Shown piece by piece: positions 48,174-59,924 of a stretch of 64,000 bases of DNA. Numbering within the stretch: position 1 is the stretch's first letter; each line of letters begins with the position of its first letter. Below the pieces are notes generated by a model. That model did no database searches. It saw only the letters and a list, made by a program, of their open reading frames with translations, and had not been told where the DNA came from. The position numbers and the translations under genes were made by a program. Source of the stretch: Terebella lapidaria (lineage: Eukaryota > Annelida > Polychaeta > Terebellida > Terebellidae); contig OX424555.1 in NCBI GenBank assembly GCA_949152475.1, positions 56,587,977 through 56,651,976 of the forward strand, given 5' to 3'.

Positions 48174-48640
48174 TTATGTATGTGAATGACAGAGCTGCAT
48201 GCTGCCCTGCAATATGTTCAAATGCTTCAGAACAAGATGTTTAATTCGACTGTCATCATATACAACGTCAATACTCAACCTTTTCACAAGACCTAAGCGT
48301 TCACAATCATTGACACCCATGATTGTTTGGCCCGACTGGATGACTACAATCATACATTGATAGGTATCGCCATGTTTAGTTACCTGCAGTCTATATTTTC
48401 CTTGAGTTTTAATCTCTGTGCCACTGTAGGCTGTCATTTTTTTCTTATTTCTGCAATGTGACGTGGCTGCACAGCCAACTGTATGAAATCATCATTCAGT
48501 ATCAAGTTACCTTCGGTCCCAGTGTCTAACCTGACAGGCAACAAACTCTCATTCACAATTAGGGGTGCGGAGCATTTCAGTGTTACAACATTACAATTCA
48601 CATCACCATGCTTATTCACTGTACACTCATTTGCATCATC
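48174..48640 (-). pseudogene. pol: Ty3/gypsy aspartic protease remnant
   Basis: Two overlapping minus-strand frames carry LLPVRLDTGTEGNLI, the DTG active-site loop of retropepsins, followed by LTAYSGTEIKTQGKY and IMGVNDCERLGLVKR, which correspond to the flap-to-C-terminal part of gypsy proteases. A frame change between 48434 and 48437 splits the domain. The protease would have processed Gag-Pol. Upstream on the minus strand is gag, downstream is the RT remnant. Confidence 0.8.
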
Positions 48641-48725
48641 GTAATGTACATCATCATTTCACATGATGTACATTCTCATTTCACACGATGTACACTCTCA
48701 GTACATTCTCAGTTCACACGAACGA
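48600..48725. repeat. Short degenerate tandem repeat between gag and protease remnants
   Basis: Four to five units of roughly 18-24 bases built on GTACA followed by TTTCACA and CGATGTA words. It lies at the junction of the gag and protease remnants and was probably formed after the element decayed. Confidence 0.6.
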
Positions 48726-49440
48726 GGTCTGGTCACTTTCATCATCTTGCTGATCTTGAACTCTTTGATCAAGTTGTACCTTCTTCCATAGCGCACAGTC
48801 TCGACGTGGTTTAATCCCCCACAAGTCATTTGTTTTTTTTCGCAAGTGGGGGCGTCTCCCGAAGTGATGTGTATCTCGAGACCAGTTGCGGGCTGCCGGT
48901 TGCTGTTGATCACTTGATCTGGCACTGGATCTTTCTTGTTGGACCACGATTTGCTGTGGCTGTCGTGGCCGCTGTACACTTGCAGGTTTCAATACTTTGA
49001 TTTGTTGCCTATGGTCCCTTGACCCAACATTGACACCGCCTTGTTCGTTGGGATGAACGCCCACTGGCTGATTGTTGAAAGCTTTCATTTGACTTTGGGT
49101 AATTTCGTTGACACGGGAAATTTTTTCAAAGTCAAGTCAGCTTCTCACAGTTATAGAAAATCCTTGGTAACAGCTCTCTTACTTGGTTAGAGACACAATC
49201 TGGTCCGAAGAATCACATATTGCAGATCTTTACTTTCAAACGTAAATCAGTCACGAAAATATACCGCTCATACAACTTAATTTTTTTGGGCGAGCAATAT
49301 TATTCAAACCTTTGAATCAATGTGTCATATTCCTCAATTTGTGCTTGAGTCAGATTGAGTCAGGTGTTGGAAATGTTGATGTCCCCATGGCCGGCAATCG
49401 AAAGAATGATGTCCCAGGAATAAAGTAGAACGAGTATTAA
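48698..49440 (-). pseudogene. gag: Ty3/gypsy gag remnant
   Basis: On the minus strand, in shifting frames, I read EEYDTLIQRFE and YCSPKKIKLYERY (the gypsy gag motif KFEEYCxPxKNxxYERxxF), FVTDLRLKVKICNM, VRELLPRIF, and SQMKAF at the usual end of the capsid. The nucleocapsid zinc-knuckle zone follows as a decayed CGG/CEKK region near 48850. Several stops interrupt it. About the first 70 residues expected of gag are absent: the recognisable part begins near 49430, right where the right subterminal repeats start. No LTR or primer binding site is visible beside it. Confidence 0.75.
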
Positions 49441-49529
49441 CTAATCAGTGGCAGCATGGGTGAAAGGCAACATTTGACCTGTGGAATGTGTAAAACAGTC
49501 ATAAAAAACAGTCAAAAAATAAAATAATA

Positions 49530-50280
49530 TATGTGAAAACCAAATATCAACCCGTATTAATTTGAGTGTGCTAATTGACTTCCTTGACATTGGAAACATA
49601 TGGTTACACATCAAAATCATGTTAATAGCATGCATAGAAGATATGGTGATTTGAGTCGATCAGAGTGGATCAGACTTTCTTCCACTATGAGATACTTCAA
49701 CCAAAAGTCATCCAGTATTGATTTGGGTGTGCTAATTGAATTCTTTGACCTTGGAAACGTATGATTAGACATCAAAATCATGTTAATAGCAGGCATAGAA
49801 GATTAAATATGGTGATTTGAGGAATTACGAAAAGACGATGGTGGCCATCTTGGATTTAAGTCAACCAAACTATCTTCCACTATGACATACTTCAACCAAA
49901 TGTCATCCAGTATTAATTTGGGTGTGCTAATTGAATTCTTTGACCTTGGAAACATACGGTTAGACATCAAAATCATGTTAATAGCATGTTTAGAAGATTA
50001 TATATGGTGATTTGGGGATTTTGGAAAAGATCGATGGTGGCCATCTTGGATTTACGTCGATTAGACATTCTTCCACTATGATAACTCAACCAAATCCCAT
50101 CCAGTATCAATTTAGTTGTGCCAATTGAATTCCTTGACCTTGAAAACATATGTGCAGACATCAAAAACATGTTGATAGCATGCATAGAAGATTAGATACA
50201 GTGATTTGGTGATTTACGGAATGTCTCTGGCGGCCATCTTGGATTTACGTCGATTTAACATTCTTCCACTCTGTTGAATT
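49530..50280 (+). repeat. Right subterminal tandem repeats, about 193-bp period, four copies
   Basis: ATAGCATGCATAGAAGAT-like words occur near 49625, 49788, 49981 and 50175. Each unit also contains GGTGTGCTAATTGAATTC-like and GGCCATCTTGGATTTACG words. They are inverted relative to the left subterminal repeats, with which they share the CCAAGATGG core. Confidence 0.85.
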
Positions 50281-51400
50281 GAGTAGATTCTTGATATGTT
50301 GTTGATGACATATTTCGCCATCAAATATTATATGAATCATTACTATTGCAATTTGTTTGAGGTTGAGCCCTTTTTTGACCTAATTTCCCTAGACTATAAC
50401 ATACGAATTCATATAGTAGTTTAAATAAAGTCTACTAGTAGCTGTGTTTGATTGTCAATTGGATTTACAGCAATAGAATAGATTAATGTTTTTGGACGCT
50501 CGTTGCACAGCTGTTCGTTGTGATATGCATACACCTACATGTAGTCAATGTTTGGTTCCAAAGTGCATATTGGTATCTTGTTATTCGGAGGGGACGGCTG
50601 AAGAATGTCAAGTGCTCCGTCTGGCAGATGACTGAAGTGAATATGTCTAGAATCGTTGGGAATTGATCAAGATCGCGATAATCTGTAAACATGCCTGGAA
50701 GCTGGTAAGAAAAAAAGAAAAAATATTGCTACGCGTTTACACAATGTACCAGTTACAATGTACCTATGACCTTGGCTAGAAATTGCAACCTAGTCATCTG
50801 TGAAATTTATTCCGCGCTTGATTAATCCTTGCATTTTGTCATGCACTGTGAAGTTTATTGTACATGAACACATTAGTTTTGTCACAGCCTAGGGGAAGCG
50901 GGGTGTTTTTTTGCATATTAGACTGGGAAATTTGATGTCAACCACCCACCTGATTCGAGACGAAGTTCGTGCGCCATTAATATACAAGTAAATCACTGGT
51001 TATGCACATTCAGCACAGGCAAATCTCCGACCGGAGTCATCTATTATAGCTACCTGATATGTCATTTCATCAATTTCTAAATAGTTGGTGGCATAATGCG
51101 CCGTGTTATTGGCTGTAAATATGAGAATAATGCCTGGATCGAGTCGGGATATGCAATATATAAGTTTACGTCGAACGTCGTTTATATTATACCAGAAGCG
51201 GCGATCATGCAATAACCACTATGGGGAATACAACGCATGCGAAAAGTATATTTCACGGGGATAACATGGAAGTCTAGCGAACGAATTTGCAACGGCGAAT
51301 TCCTGAAGTGAAAAAATAGTTTCCTCTTTTTCTTGTTAATGTGTATCTTCTCACCTTGGTGGAACATTTATCTCCGCATTGGCATCAATTTCCAGGGAAT

Positions 51401-51503
51401 ATGAAAAATTTTATGGAATACATCCGCGCAGTGTGTCTGAGCGCATGCCAAAGGCGGCCGCCTCAGTTGCCGACGTTCGTGTTTTACAAGCATAATTCAG
51501 CAG
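51401..51503 (+). CDS. Candidate alternative 5' exon, copy 2 (34 codons + 1 base)
   Basis: A near copy of the 39.8-kb segment. ATG at 51401 opens MKNFMEYIRAVCLSACQRR and continues to ...YKHNSA, then GCAG|GTAACGG gives a donor. It is only about 590 bases upstream of the large exon at 52095, is on the same strand, and ends in phase 1, which is the phase that exon requires. A pyrimidine-rich stretch followed by TTCCAG precedes the ATG in both copies, so it could instead be an internal exon. Differences from copy 1 include both silent and amino-acid changes. The coding claim needs transcript evidence. Confidence 0.3.
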
Positions 51504-52094
51504 GTAACGGGAGAAATATTACCATTGATATATAGTAATATGACGCATTGGCACCTATAAAACAGGGTTTTCAAAGCTACGAATGCCCGGCGTCCATTTA
51601 CTCCTACTACCCACAGAAGTCAGAAAGTGGAGATATTCTCTCTGTTTCCCTGACCTACTGTACCCATCAATTTGGTTAGTTCGCTTGTCCAAAGTCATGT
51701 GTAACGACATTTCCATGCTGCAATCATGAGTTCATTTGACATAGAGCTGAGATGGGAACGGATTGACCGTACGTTCCTGATTGGGTTTTTTCCTTTGACG
51801 AGGGGGTTGGAGGAGAAATAGGTTATATATGGACAGGTACTGATCGTGCCTGTTGAAGGGATTCTTGACCTTGTGAGATGGTTAATCCAGTCACGGTCAG
51901 AAAGCGAAAGATGCTTCGCCAGAAACGCTCATCGACTGTGTTTTTCGGTTAATTGCCAAAATAACACACATTCCGCATTATTCCGCATATGGAAGACTAC
52001 CATATTTGTTAGAGTCAATTCGCCTATATTTGGAGCGTGTCCCCGAACATCTCCAAGTTGTAACTAATAATAGCATTTATTGTATTCGACACAG

Positions 52095-53124
52095 ATTTGC
52101 CGGGGAATACAAAAGAGGAAAAAGACAAGGCCAGGGACGGACCAGTGGAACAGCATCTAAGACGTGAAGAAGAGGGAAGACCTCGACGACTGGGAGAGCG
52201 AGTCCATGGGTCCCAGTCACATGAGCACGCTCGATCTGCCACCTCCTCTCGCCGTAACAATAAGGGTGGACATAGGGAAGAAGTGAGGCGTGCTAACATA
52301 AGAGTACATACAAGAGGCGCGGATAGCCGTGGAGACGGAGGACCAGGCTTAAGTCCCGAAAGTGCAATGGATAGATCGTCAAGGCGTCCGTTCTCGACGT
52401 CCTCATCGGTATCATCGAGCAATGTGCTTCTGGATGGTATCGTCGAGGGCGAGACTCTCTGCGATCCCTTCGATCCGGACGATGACAACGAATTGAGCGA
52501 CACGTCATGGGCATGCGAGGGTCTCTCATCATGCTACTCACTGGAGGCGGCAGCCAACACGGGATACAGCACGAGCTCAGACTCGATAGCGGGCCACCCC
52601 CGCGGGGGCGGTTCCAGTTCCGCCGCCTCCAACTTTGATATCGTGGGTCAGACAGCCGGTGCTCGCTTCCCGTGGCAGAGAGACGTCGCCGTACAGTGTA
52701 CGATCATGCGCTGGACGCCACGGCGTTTGGGCAGTATCGATGCTCCTGACCGACGCGAGCTGGCCGTTTTCAGCGATCATGAGGACTATGGTTGCGATGA
52801 GTACCATCGCCCACGCCGTCGCCGCTGTGAGGACCTCCAGGACTCCCTGCCGCCACGGGCGAGGACCTACTCCGGCAGTAGCAGCAAGAGCCGACGGACA
52901 ACCTCTCGCGGGCGAGTACCAAGTGGAGACCTTGGCGGTGGGCCGGCAGCCTCGGGGTCATCGGGGATGGATGACGGCGGAGTGGAGAGCCGACGGCGCC
53001 TCGCTAAGACGTTGACCGAGGGCATCGACATGATGTACAATGATGCCCGAAATAGCGGCAGCAAGGCCGGGGAGCAGTACGACCCAGCTAAGAGCCCCTA
53101 TCCCAGCCGTGTCATGTCCATGAG
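52095..53124 (+). CDS. Large exon of an unrecognised Ser/Arg-rich protein gene
   Basis: An open frame of 343 codons with clearly higher GC and CpG than the flanks. The left edge is set by ACACAG|AT (acceptor AG at 52093-52094) with a branch-point-like TAACTAATA about 30 bases upstream. The right edge is ATGAG|GTAATC (donor GT at 53125). The exon enters needing one base from an upstream exon and leaves with two bases over; the first in-frame ATG is at 52367. The protein is low-complexity and probably disordered: basic and acidic stretches at the start, runs of Ser, an acidic DPDDDNELSDTSWACEG segment, a RDVAVQCTIMRWTPRR segment and an RRRRCEDL basic patch. I recognise no catalytic domain and give it no function. 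Confidence 0.85.
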
Positions 53125-55295
53125 GTAATCCTTTTTATGTTTCGATATGAAAACGAAATGCAATGTGTATTTATCTACTAACTTCTGCCATTTCCAACTC
53201 GTACAAAAGCAGTTTCGACGAGAATATAACTGGTGACATTAATTTTGTCGACAATCTGCACCGTAAATCTCGGTACCAGATTAAATATGGCAAGAAACCA
53301 GCAATCGTCAACCAATAACATTAGCGAATTACACTTGAAATGAATTGAATTGGACTATATTTGGTTTGAAACCTAACATCAACAACCCGATTACTTTCGC
53401 ACGAACGCACGAGATAGGACACCCACATTCACGTTTAATCAGGAGAAACCTTGCTTCTCCAGCACTTTCGTAATAAAGTTTTTTTGGCGTGTTAGATCTA
53501 TTCTTGAACTATGAACGGACACTGATGTGAATGTCAGGGGAACAAGCAAATCTAAGCACTGGGCAAAAGTTATATCGTTTTCCATATGATTTGCTGAGTA
53601 CTTAAAGAAAAGCATAGTTTTATTCAGTCTTCATGTAGAATTCCTATTGTGGAACATACTTTAACAACAATCGTCATTACCGGTAAGAGGAGCAAATACT
53701 GGCATCAATTGTTCCGGTATATTGTCTGGCGGATTACCACGGATCAAGCACGAACATGGAGATGATAATGATACAGATACTTACGTCATCTTCACAGAAA
53801 CGATGTCATTAAAGACGTGTAGACATGGTCATTAGGCCGTTGCCCTTACATTTATCGAAGATACATAGTTATACCCATACAAATGATCACTAACAACCCA
53901 GTTTAACTACAGTTGTTTGATTAACTGTTCAGGGCCTAACTTCTGTATCGAGCCGTAGCACCATTCCAGATATATTTTGCGCCTTCATTAGAGAAATAGA
54001 AAAGTGTTGAGGAATGGGTAAAAACGATGAAACAATAGAAGGACGGAAATTAATTACAAAGTAATAGCTGGCCTGAAAATACTAGTATTAGATTTTCATT
54101 CATCAGACTTTTTAGGCAAGTAACGAATTATCACGTAGCTATTTTTGCTTCTAAACCCATGAAATCTATTTGATTTAATAGGGCTGGTCATATTAATTTT
54201 ATCTTCAATAGCTCATGACGTGAAATCTCCGTTGCGTTTAGTTTCACACTCATCCACACTATAGATGTGACAAAAATACCTCTTTCAGATGTGTCAGTAT
54301 CAGTAACTATGACGACATATTTCCCGATCTGACAAGTGAAAAAAAAAGCTTTGAAGCCTGCGCATCCGTGTGAAGTCTAAATTATGGAAAAGTAGCGAAG
54401 CAAAAAGTGATAATGAAATACAAAAAATACAACCTGTTATTTGATTTAACGGTATTATGCATTGTAGTCTGTTTTTTGCAAGATAAAGACGCCGCCTGCG
54501 CGTGGCATGATGGGATTTCTTCAGGAACAATACATCTCATTCTCAAATGACATAATCACATTTCACGTTCGCCTACAGCTGTGATTACGGAAATTGAAAC
54601 AATACATGTAATCTTAGTGAAATGTCACGTGTTAATTAGGGCTGGGGTTTCGTGCGATTTCAGATAGTGGTAAAATCGAGACTAAAACTATAGCACTTTA
54701 TGAAAATGTTCAGAAACTATGAGTCTCAGAAATAGCATCAATCATCAATATTAATTTATTTCATATATGTAATGACCAATTTCGATTTTTAGATAATCTT
54801 TATGTATTTGAACTGTATCATTTTAGTTTATTTTGTTTGTGAGAGCAAAAGGTAATAATATCTGCAAAATTGTGTATTTGTAAGTGTGTATGAGGACAAT
54901 GGAAGTTTCGCACTGAAGACACCATATAACGTAAATATTGCGTAAAATATCCGGATTCTCCACCAAGATTCCTTTCAATATCATAATGTTCATACAAATG
55001 CGCTGTGTATCGAGTTATCATGACGTTCAAAGGCGTCTGCCAGTCATAGCGTCATCGAGTACTCAGTTTTCGACCAATGCTTAGAAACAAATAAATAGTC
55101 CAATTTGGATATAATCATTCCTTTTACAGCTTGACGATATATTTTTCATGAAGATAAATCTTTGAAAATTTATGTGGCAGCGCTGTATGTCTTCTATTGT
55201 TGAGTTATATTTTGCTAAACTTCACTCAATTTCCCAAATATATTCTACCTACAATCACATTTATTACATGTCATTTTAATTATTTTTTTTTACAG
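53125..55295 (+). other. Intron 1 of the unrecognised gene
   Basis: AT-rich, GT...AG ends (GTAATC and a T-run followed by TACAG). No nested gene or clear transposon is visible. Confidence 0.85.
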
Positions 55296-55504
55296 ATCGA
55301 AGCCAATTATCACACGTACGACAAGCGCTGGTAGCGCCCCCAAGCGACCACAGCCGGACTTGGACAACTTCAGTCTTGACCAGTGGCCGCCCACGGACAT
55401 TGCAGAGCGTACCGACACTCTGACGTCACCTAGGATTTCCCCGGTACCATGGTTACGGCCGACCGTCCCGGAGCTGGTTGTAACGTCACTACACGGCGAG
55501 ACAG
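55296..55504 (+). CDS. Second exon of the unrecognised gene
   Basis: A strong acceptor (eight T residues, then TACAG) precedes it, and ACAG|GTGTGC closes it. It takes the one missing base to complete an Arg codon with exon 1, then reads without a stop for 69 codons. The text includes SKPIITRTTSAG, PKRPQPDLDNFSLDQWPP and ISPVPWLRPTVPELVVTS. It leaves one base over. GC content matches the first exon and contrasts with both introns. Phase continuity across the junction is good evidence that these are consecutive coding exons. Confidence 0.85.
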
Positions 55505-55752
55505 GTGTGCTTAGAAGTCAATCGTAATATTTCTATGCTATCAGTTTTCGTTGATATTTATAAGTACTAGTAAATAAAGTGAAGTCGTATTGCGAGTCAA
55601 TTGATTCCGATAATAGAAGCTGCGCCCAGTAATTCCAAGAATCTCATGGCGTTGATTTCTGATTACAGGGAAAGTACCTTCTAGGGTTTCATTTAATGCA
55701 TATTGAAAACAAAATCTTGTTTCTAGAAATAACATCCGTCCATTATTTTCAG
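55505..55752 (+). other. Intron 2 of the unrecognised gene
   Basis: 248 bases, GT...AG, ending CATTATTTTCAG. The short length and AT-rich composition fit an intron; nothing else is visible in it. Confidence 0.85.
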
Positions 55753-55823
55753 CTGGACAGAGGTCTGGATTGACTAAAAGCAGCAGCAAGAAAGACAACT
55801 TCTTGGCTGTACCACCCAGAAAG
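55753..55823 (+). CDS. Third exon of the unrecognised gene
   Basis: Acceptor TTTTCAG and a consensus donor AAG|GTAAGTT. The two leading bases complete the codon begun in the second exon, and 23 codons follow, reading GQRSGLTKSSSKKDNF then LAVPPRK. It ends in phase 0. I could not find a convincing phase-0 exon in the rest of the window, so the gene probably continues across a long intron and beyond 64 kb. Confidence 0.8.
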
Positions 55824-58800
55824 GTAAGTTCGAGTACAAGTTCGGTGACATGATACTAACCGGAGATTGTTTCCAGTGAAACCATTCAAATAGTCTTCAG
55901 GACTGGCGCACATCTCGATTGCATTTCGCTGAATCGTAGATTTTTTGGGGATTACATTGTATATGTAAGGAGACCGTTATGAAAATCAAACCGATTTTGG
56001 ACACTACGTACACTATTTTTGGCACATATTATTGTTACCTCTTCCATGGCGAGATCATAATGTACACGTATCCAGACTCACTTCGACTGAATTCATCAGT
56101 TGTTGGAGAACAAATGAGACGAGCGAAATCGAAACTGTTACTTTTAAGTGTTAAGTGTTACGATTATCCCAGAAACAACACCCAGTAGGGTGTATTAACT
56201 GTACTCTGTATATTGCTGTTAGCAATGGAATGATGCTGGATCTCACTGAGTCGAGAACAAACCACATTTCGGACATCAACGCATTGTGAAAGAAATGCGC
56301 CATTGGATCCTCAGTTTCACGTGGTGAATTCGACACTTGTACGAAATAAAAACGGTAATAAAAGTGCTCATTTCCAACGCCACTGTTTCGACCAACATCC
56401 GCAAATGTAAGAGAAGCCAAAGGGGAGTGCCGCACAAAACGGAATCCCTAATGAAACAGATGGTCTCGCGATGATAAATATGATACTGCCACTGGAAAGA
56501 ACGGAATAATCTGACCATTATCCCACCTACAGCAACATGTTCAACCATTAGAACAGCCACACGGAACTGGGCTGGAGAGAACGGGCGGACCAGTTTAATT
56601 ATTCCCCCATCGTGTGCGCTAACGAACGCTCGTAAATAACGCATTAATTCCACCAACGTGACGGGACTGTGTATGGGTACTTCATACAATATTCCGGTAG
56701 CAATGGCAGGTCGCTTCTACTTTTGGTGCTAGCGTGAAATTATAGCATACCATTACACGTGACTTGTACGAGAAGTGTGCCGATACATCTTCAGTGCACA
56801 CCCTTGCTTTGACGTTTTTGTGTTCAGTGGTTAATAGGTTCCATATATTCTCCCCTATAAAGCGAGGTCGAACTCTATTCCAACTTCTTCACCTCCAATT
56901 TATACATTAAATATTAATGGTAGGCCTACAGTCACAAAATAGAGAGCTTGATAAAATGTATCTCACACAACATTGCTTCTATCAGACCACAACCTTTTTA
57001 GCCATGGATAGCGTTTTCAACTTTGTACATTGTACGAGTGCAATAATAATCAAAAGTCATGATCATATCACACAAGCAAAATTAATCGCTTCCCTTGTCG
57101 GAAATTCCACCGAACGCCTCCCCACATTAATTCCCCACGTTCAGAGGCACAATTTCGTTTTAAAATAAGTTTTGTAGACACGCGGGATTGCGGACCACGA
57201 CACCTCCCGTATTCGACAGATACTTCATCGGAATACAAATGGACAACCTCGCGAACATCTGACCTTACTCGGTGTAGTCTATCCACTAAGAAAAACCATG
57301 TAACATAATAGACGACTGCTTCAGGAAGATGAAACATATCTTCGTCACATATAAGCCTGTAGTAAATTGGGAAGCGATATGTATACACGTACCTTCCCTA
57401 CCACCCTAACCTGATTAGGACTTGGTTCTTCAATCAATATCACCCCAAATGGTCAATTAGGAACACTCCAAACGGGATCCCTGTACATGTATAACCCATA
57501 ATCCAAAATCTTGCTGCCAGAGCACACCGCAATCTCAAGCATAGGCCTATTGTGCACTGCACGAGTCTCTGGCCTATCCTATATGTAGATTGCCCCCTTC
57601 CCCTATAAGTTGCTGAAATGTGGTTGCATCATAATTCGATGGAGATCGGTCTAAGTGAATTTGCCTGGCATATTTGATGGGTCTAGGGATATCCGATTGG
57701 GGTTATGGGGTAGATCTTTGAGGGGGAGGGGGTACAATCTAGGATCGGGTTACCATGCATGATTCACATTGCATTACATTGCAGCACCGGAAAATCCTTG
57801 GATTGGGCAGTTCCCTTGAGCTCATGCTGTAGGTAATTTGTGTGCAAATACATGTGTATGTGTGATATCACATATTTCACATTTTTCTTGTACCAATACG
57901 TAAAAAAGCCAAAACAATTTCTCTTGAATTTCTTTGACAATTATATGTGAAATGGCATGGATATGATAATATTTTTCATCCTTTTAGACTATGTTGACAT
58001 TCCCCCTCCTATTCGTCTTTTTTTTCAACGGCATTTCGAAACAAAGACACTCGGTGATGATATCTTTTGTCAACAGTTACCAACTACACTCCTCTACGTC
58101 GCCTTGGCATTGTATCAACTTTGTCCCGGCCACTTTTTAGAGCAGACCCCTAACATCCCAACCCTTCCTAAATAAAAAGGCCCGTAATTCATCTTAATCT
58201 TGCTAACGGAATGGAGCAGCCAGATAAACAGATGTCAGGCGACACGTGATGGATGGAGAATTGATCAGCTATCAGACATCAGAAACCAGGCAATGTCACA
58301 TCCATTCGTTCTCACAGGGAGTCGAGTTGGTCGACCATTGGGGTTTTCTCGTGGACCATCGGTGTTTTCTCCCATTGGTAGAGTTTTACACTGTCAATGA
58401 GTATTCTGGTGTGTTGATGGGTGAAGTGGGCATGTGCATGTAGTTGGATTGTTACGGTACCATGCTATTTCCATACAATATGTTCGCAGTAAATGTGTAC
58501 CAGGTTTTTTTTATCTATTTGAATAATTATTTGCTTTCATGTTACTTCCACGTGAGCTCCATCTGCATTGTCTGAGAATTATTTCACGAAATTGCTTTAG
58601 GTTTCTCATTACAATGGACACGATTTTTCTATACTATGAGCAACCAGAAGGGTGAATGTAACATAATACAACAACTACAATACAACCGGAAGTTGATAAA
58701 ACGATCTAGCACTGTATCATATCATCTGAACTGTGTTTTATGCAATTCAAATTTTAAAAAATCAAGAGGATTATGGCAGGGCATTTATCAAGCAGATAGG

Positions 58801-59266
58801 GCAGATTAAAACGATATTTGTATCGCTAGATGAAGGGTTACTATTGCCATGCATTCGTACATTTGATTAATAATATCACTTCATATTACCCAACATAATT
58901 TTAGATAACACACATCAGTTTCTATTGAATTGAGTTTATAGTCACTCTTTAAAGAGCCTAGAATTTCAAGTTGATTTCGTAGCCCCTCGATATTATTGTC
59001 AAACATGAAGCATGGATCACATGGTGCAGCACAATTACAATGAGCACATGCTAGTAATTTTCCGATAAAATATACTAGATAGTCACGTTTCCATCCAACC
59101 CGTACCATTCAAACGTTCTCTCGATCAAGTTCGGTCAAATAAAGCGAACTGACACTGAACGATATCCCCAAAACCTGACATTGCCACACCATTAACTCAG
59201 AGTATATCTACGAAGTCACGCATGGAAGCTTTGATCCATGGATTATCCCATTATCTGTCGGTATTA
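55824..59266. other. Probable intron or intergenic DNA
   Basis: No exon I can support. Minus-strand ORFs at 56276-56689 and 57068-57388 lie in a slightly CpG-richer patch but lack recognisable motifs. A possible acceptor near 57988 (TCCTTTTAG) opens a short frame that ends beside AATAAA at about 58172, but its phase does not fit the preceding exon. Confidence 0.45.
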
Positions 59267-59337
59267 GGGGCCGGTCCTTATTTATCGGGTGGGGGGGGGG
59301 GTTGGATGGATTTTCCGAGAAATGAGTTTTCAAAGTT

Positions 59338-59433
59338 TGACCCCCCCACCGATATTGAAAAACAATGTATGACCCCCCCCCCCCCCCACCAAGATCAAAA
59401 ATAAAAGTGTGACCCTCCCCCCCCCCCCAATCC
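59338..59433 (+). repeat. Left poly-C tandem repeats
   Basis: Three units of GACCCCC runs separated by AT-rich spacers ending GTGTGACC or GTATGACC. Confidence 0.9.
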
Positions 59434-59924
59434 CCAAGTACATATACAAGGCCATAATACGCAATTGATGACAATTATAAGGAACCAGTATGATATCTAA
59501 ATGCTATTTTTACACTTCATTCACATCTCTATTAAAACATTTGTGACTTTTGTCGCAATTTCTTTTTCTTATAACGTAAGTGGATATTATGAATTTGTGC
59601 CATTACAAGTGATTTAGTTATTATTTGTGGGCATATTATATCGGTATGGTAATGACAGCCTCCGAGTGAACTCAGAAAAATTATGACTCTTCCACATATC
59701 ATTGATGAATCAGGCCATCCTGGACTGGTACTTTCCCGACCTTGAATCAAATATGTGTTGGCTCCATGATAGTTCATGCTCCGAACGTGGGTATTATCCC
59801 TGGCCACCAAGAAAGTCAGGTAAATCAGATTCACTATATCGTCAATCGTCATCCGGGACGATCCAGGACTATTTTGCAATCCTGGATGGAAATGTCCATA
59901 TTTTGTTCATGGTGGTCCAGGACA

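Larger units (their letters stand above)
45717..50394. mobile_element. Inverted-repeat element of 4,678 bp enclosing a retroelement fossil
   Basis: The left end GTCTAGGGAA is the complement of the right end TTCCCTAGAC; TA flanks both (45715-45716 and 50395-50396). Just inside, CAACCTCAAACAAATTGCAAT on the left pairs with its complement on the right, and pairing continues imperfectly for about 300 bases through AAGAATCTACTC and CCAAGATGGCCGCCA. Further in are tandem repeats: two copies of about 377 bp on the left (45.83-46.58 kb) and about four of 163-193 bp on the right (49.53-50.28 kb). The insertion splits duplication unit S3. A TA duplication is compatible with Tc1/mariner or a foldback element, but two bases are weak evidence. 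Confidence 0.8.
41380..51985 (+). repeat. Duplication array, short unit S3, split by two large insertions
   Basis: The head module runs 41.4-43.33 kb, continues at 45.31-45.72 kb after the first insertion, and resumes at 50.40-51.98 kb after the second. With the inserted 1,982 and 4,678 bp removed, the unit is about the same size as S2. The similarity to S2 stops near 51.98 kb, about 110 bases before the large coding exon. Confidence 0.8.

Noticed and set aside
56276..56689. Minus-strand ORF of 137 codons
   Set aside because: It starts at a non-ATG codon, has no recognisable motif and shows no splice context. In a window of this size an ORF of this length is expected by chance where GC is somewhat higher.
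57068..57388. Minus-strand ORF of 106 codons in the same CpG-richer patch
   Set aside because: No family resemblance, no supporting neighbours; kept only as part of the unassigned region.
57988..58174. Possible terminal exon (TCCTTTTAG acceptor, frame DYVDIPPPIRLFF..., AATAAA near its stop)
   Set aside because: The acceptor would have to follow an exon leaving one base, but the last supported exon ends in phase 0. Composition is not coding-like.
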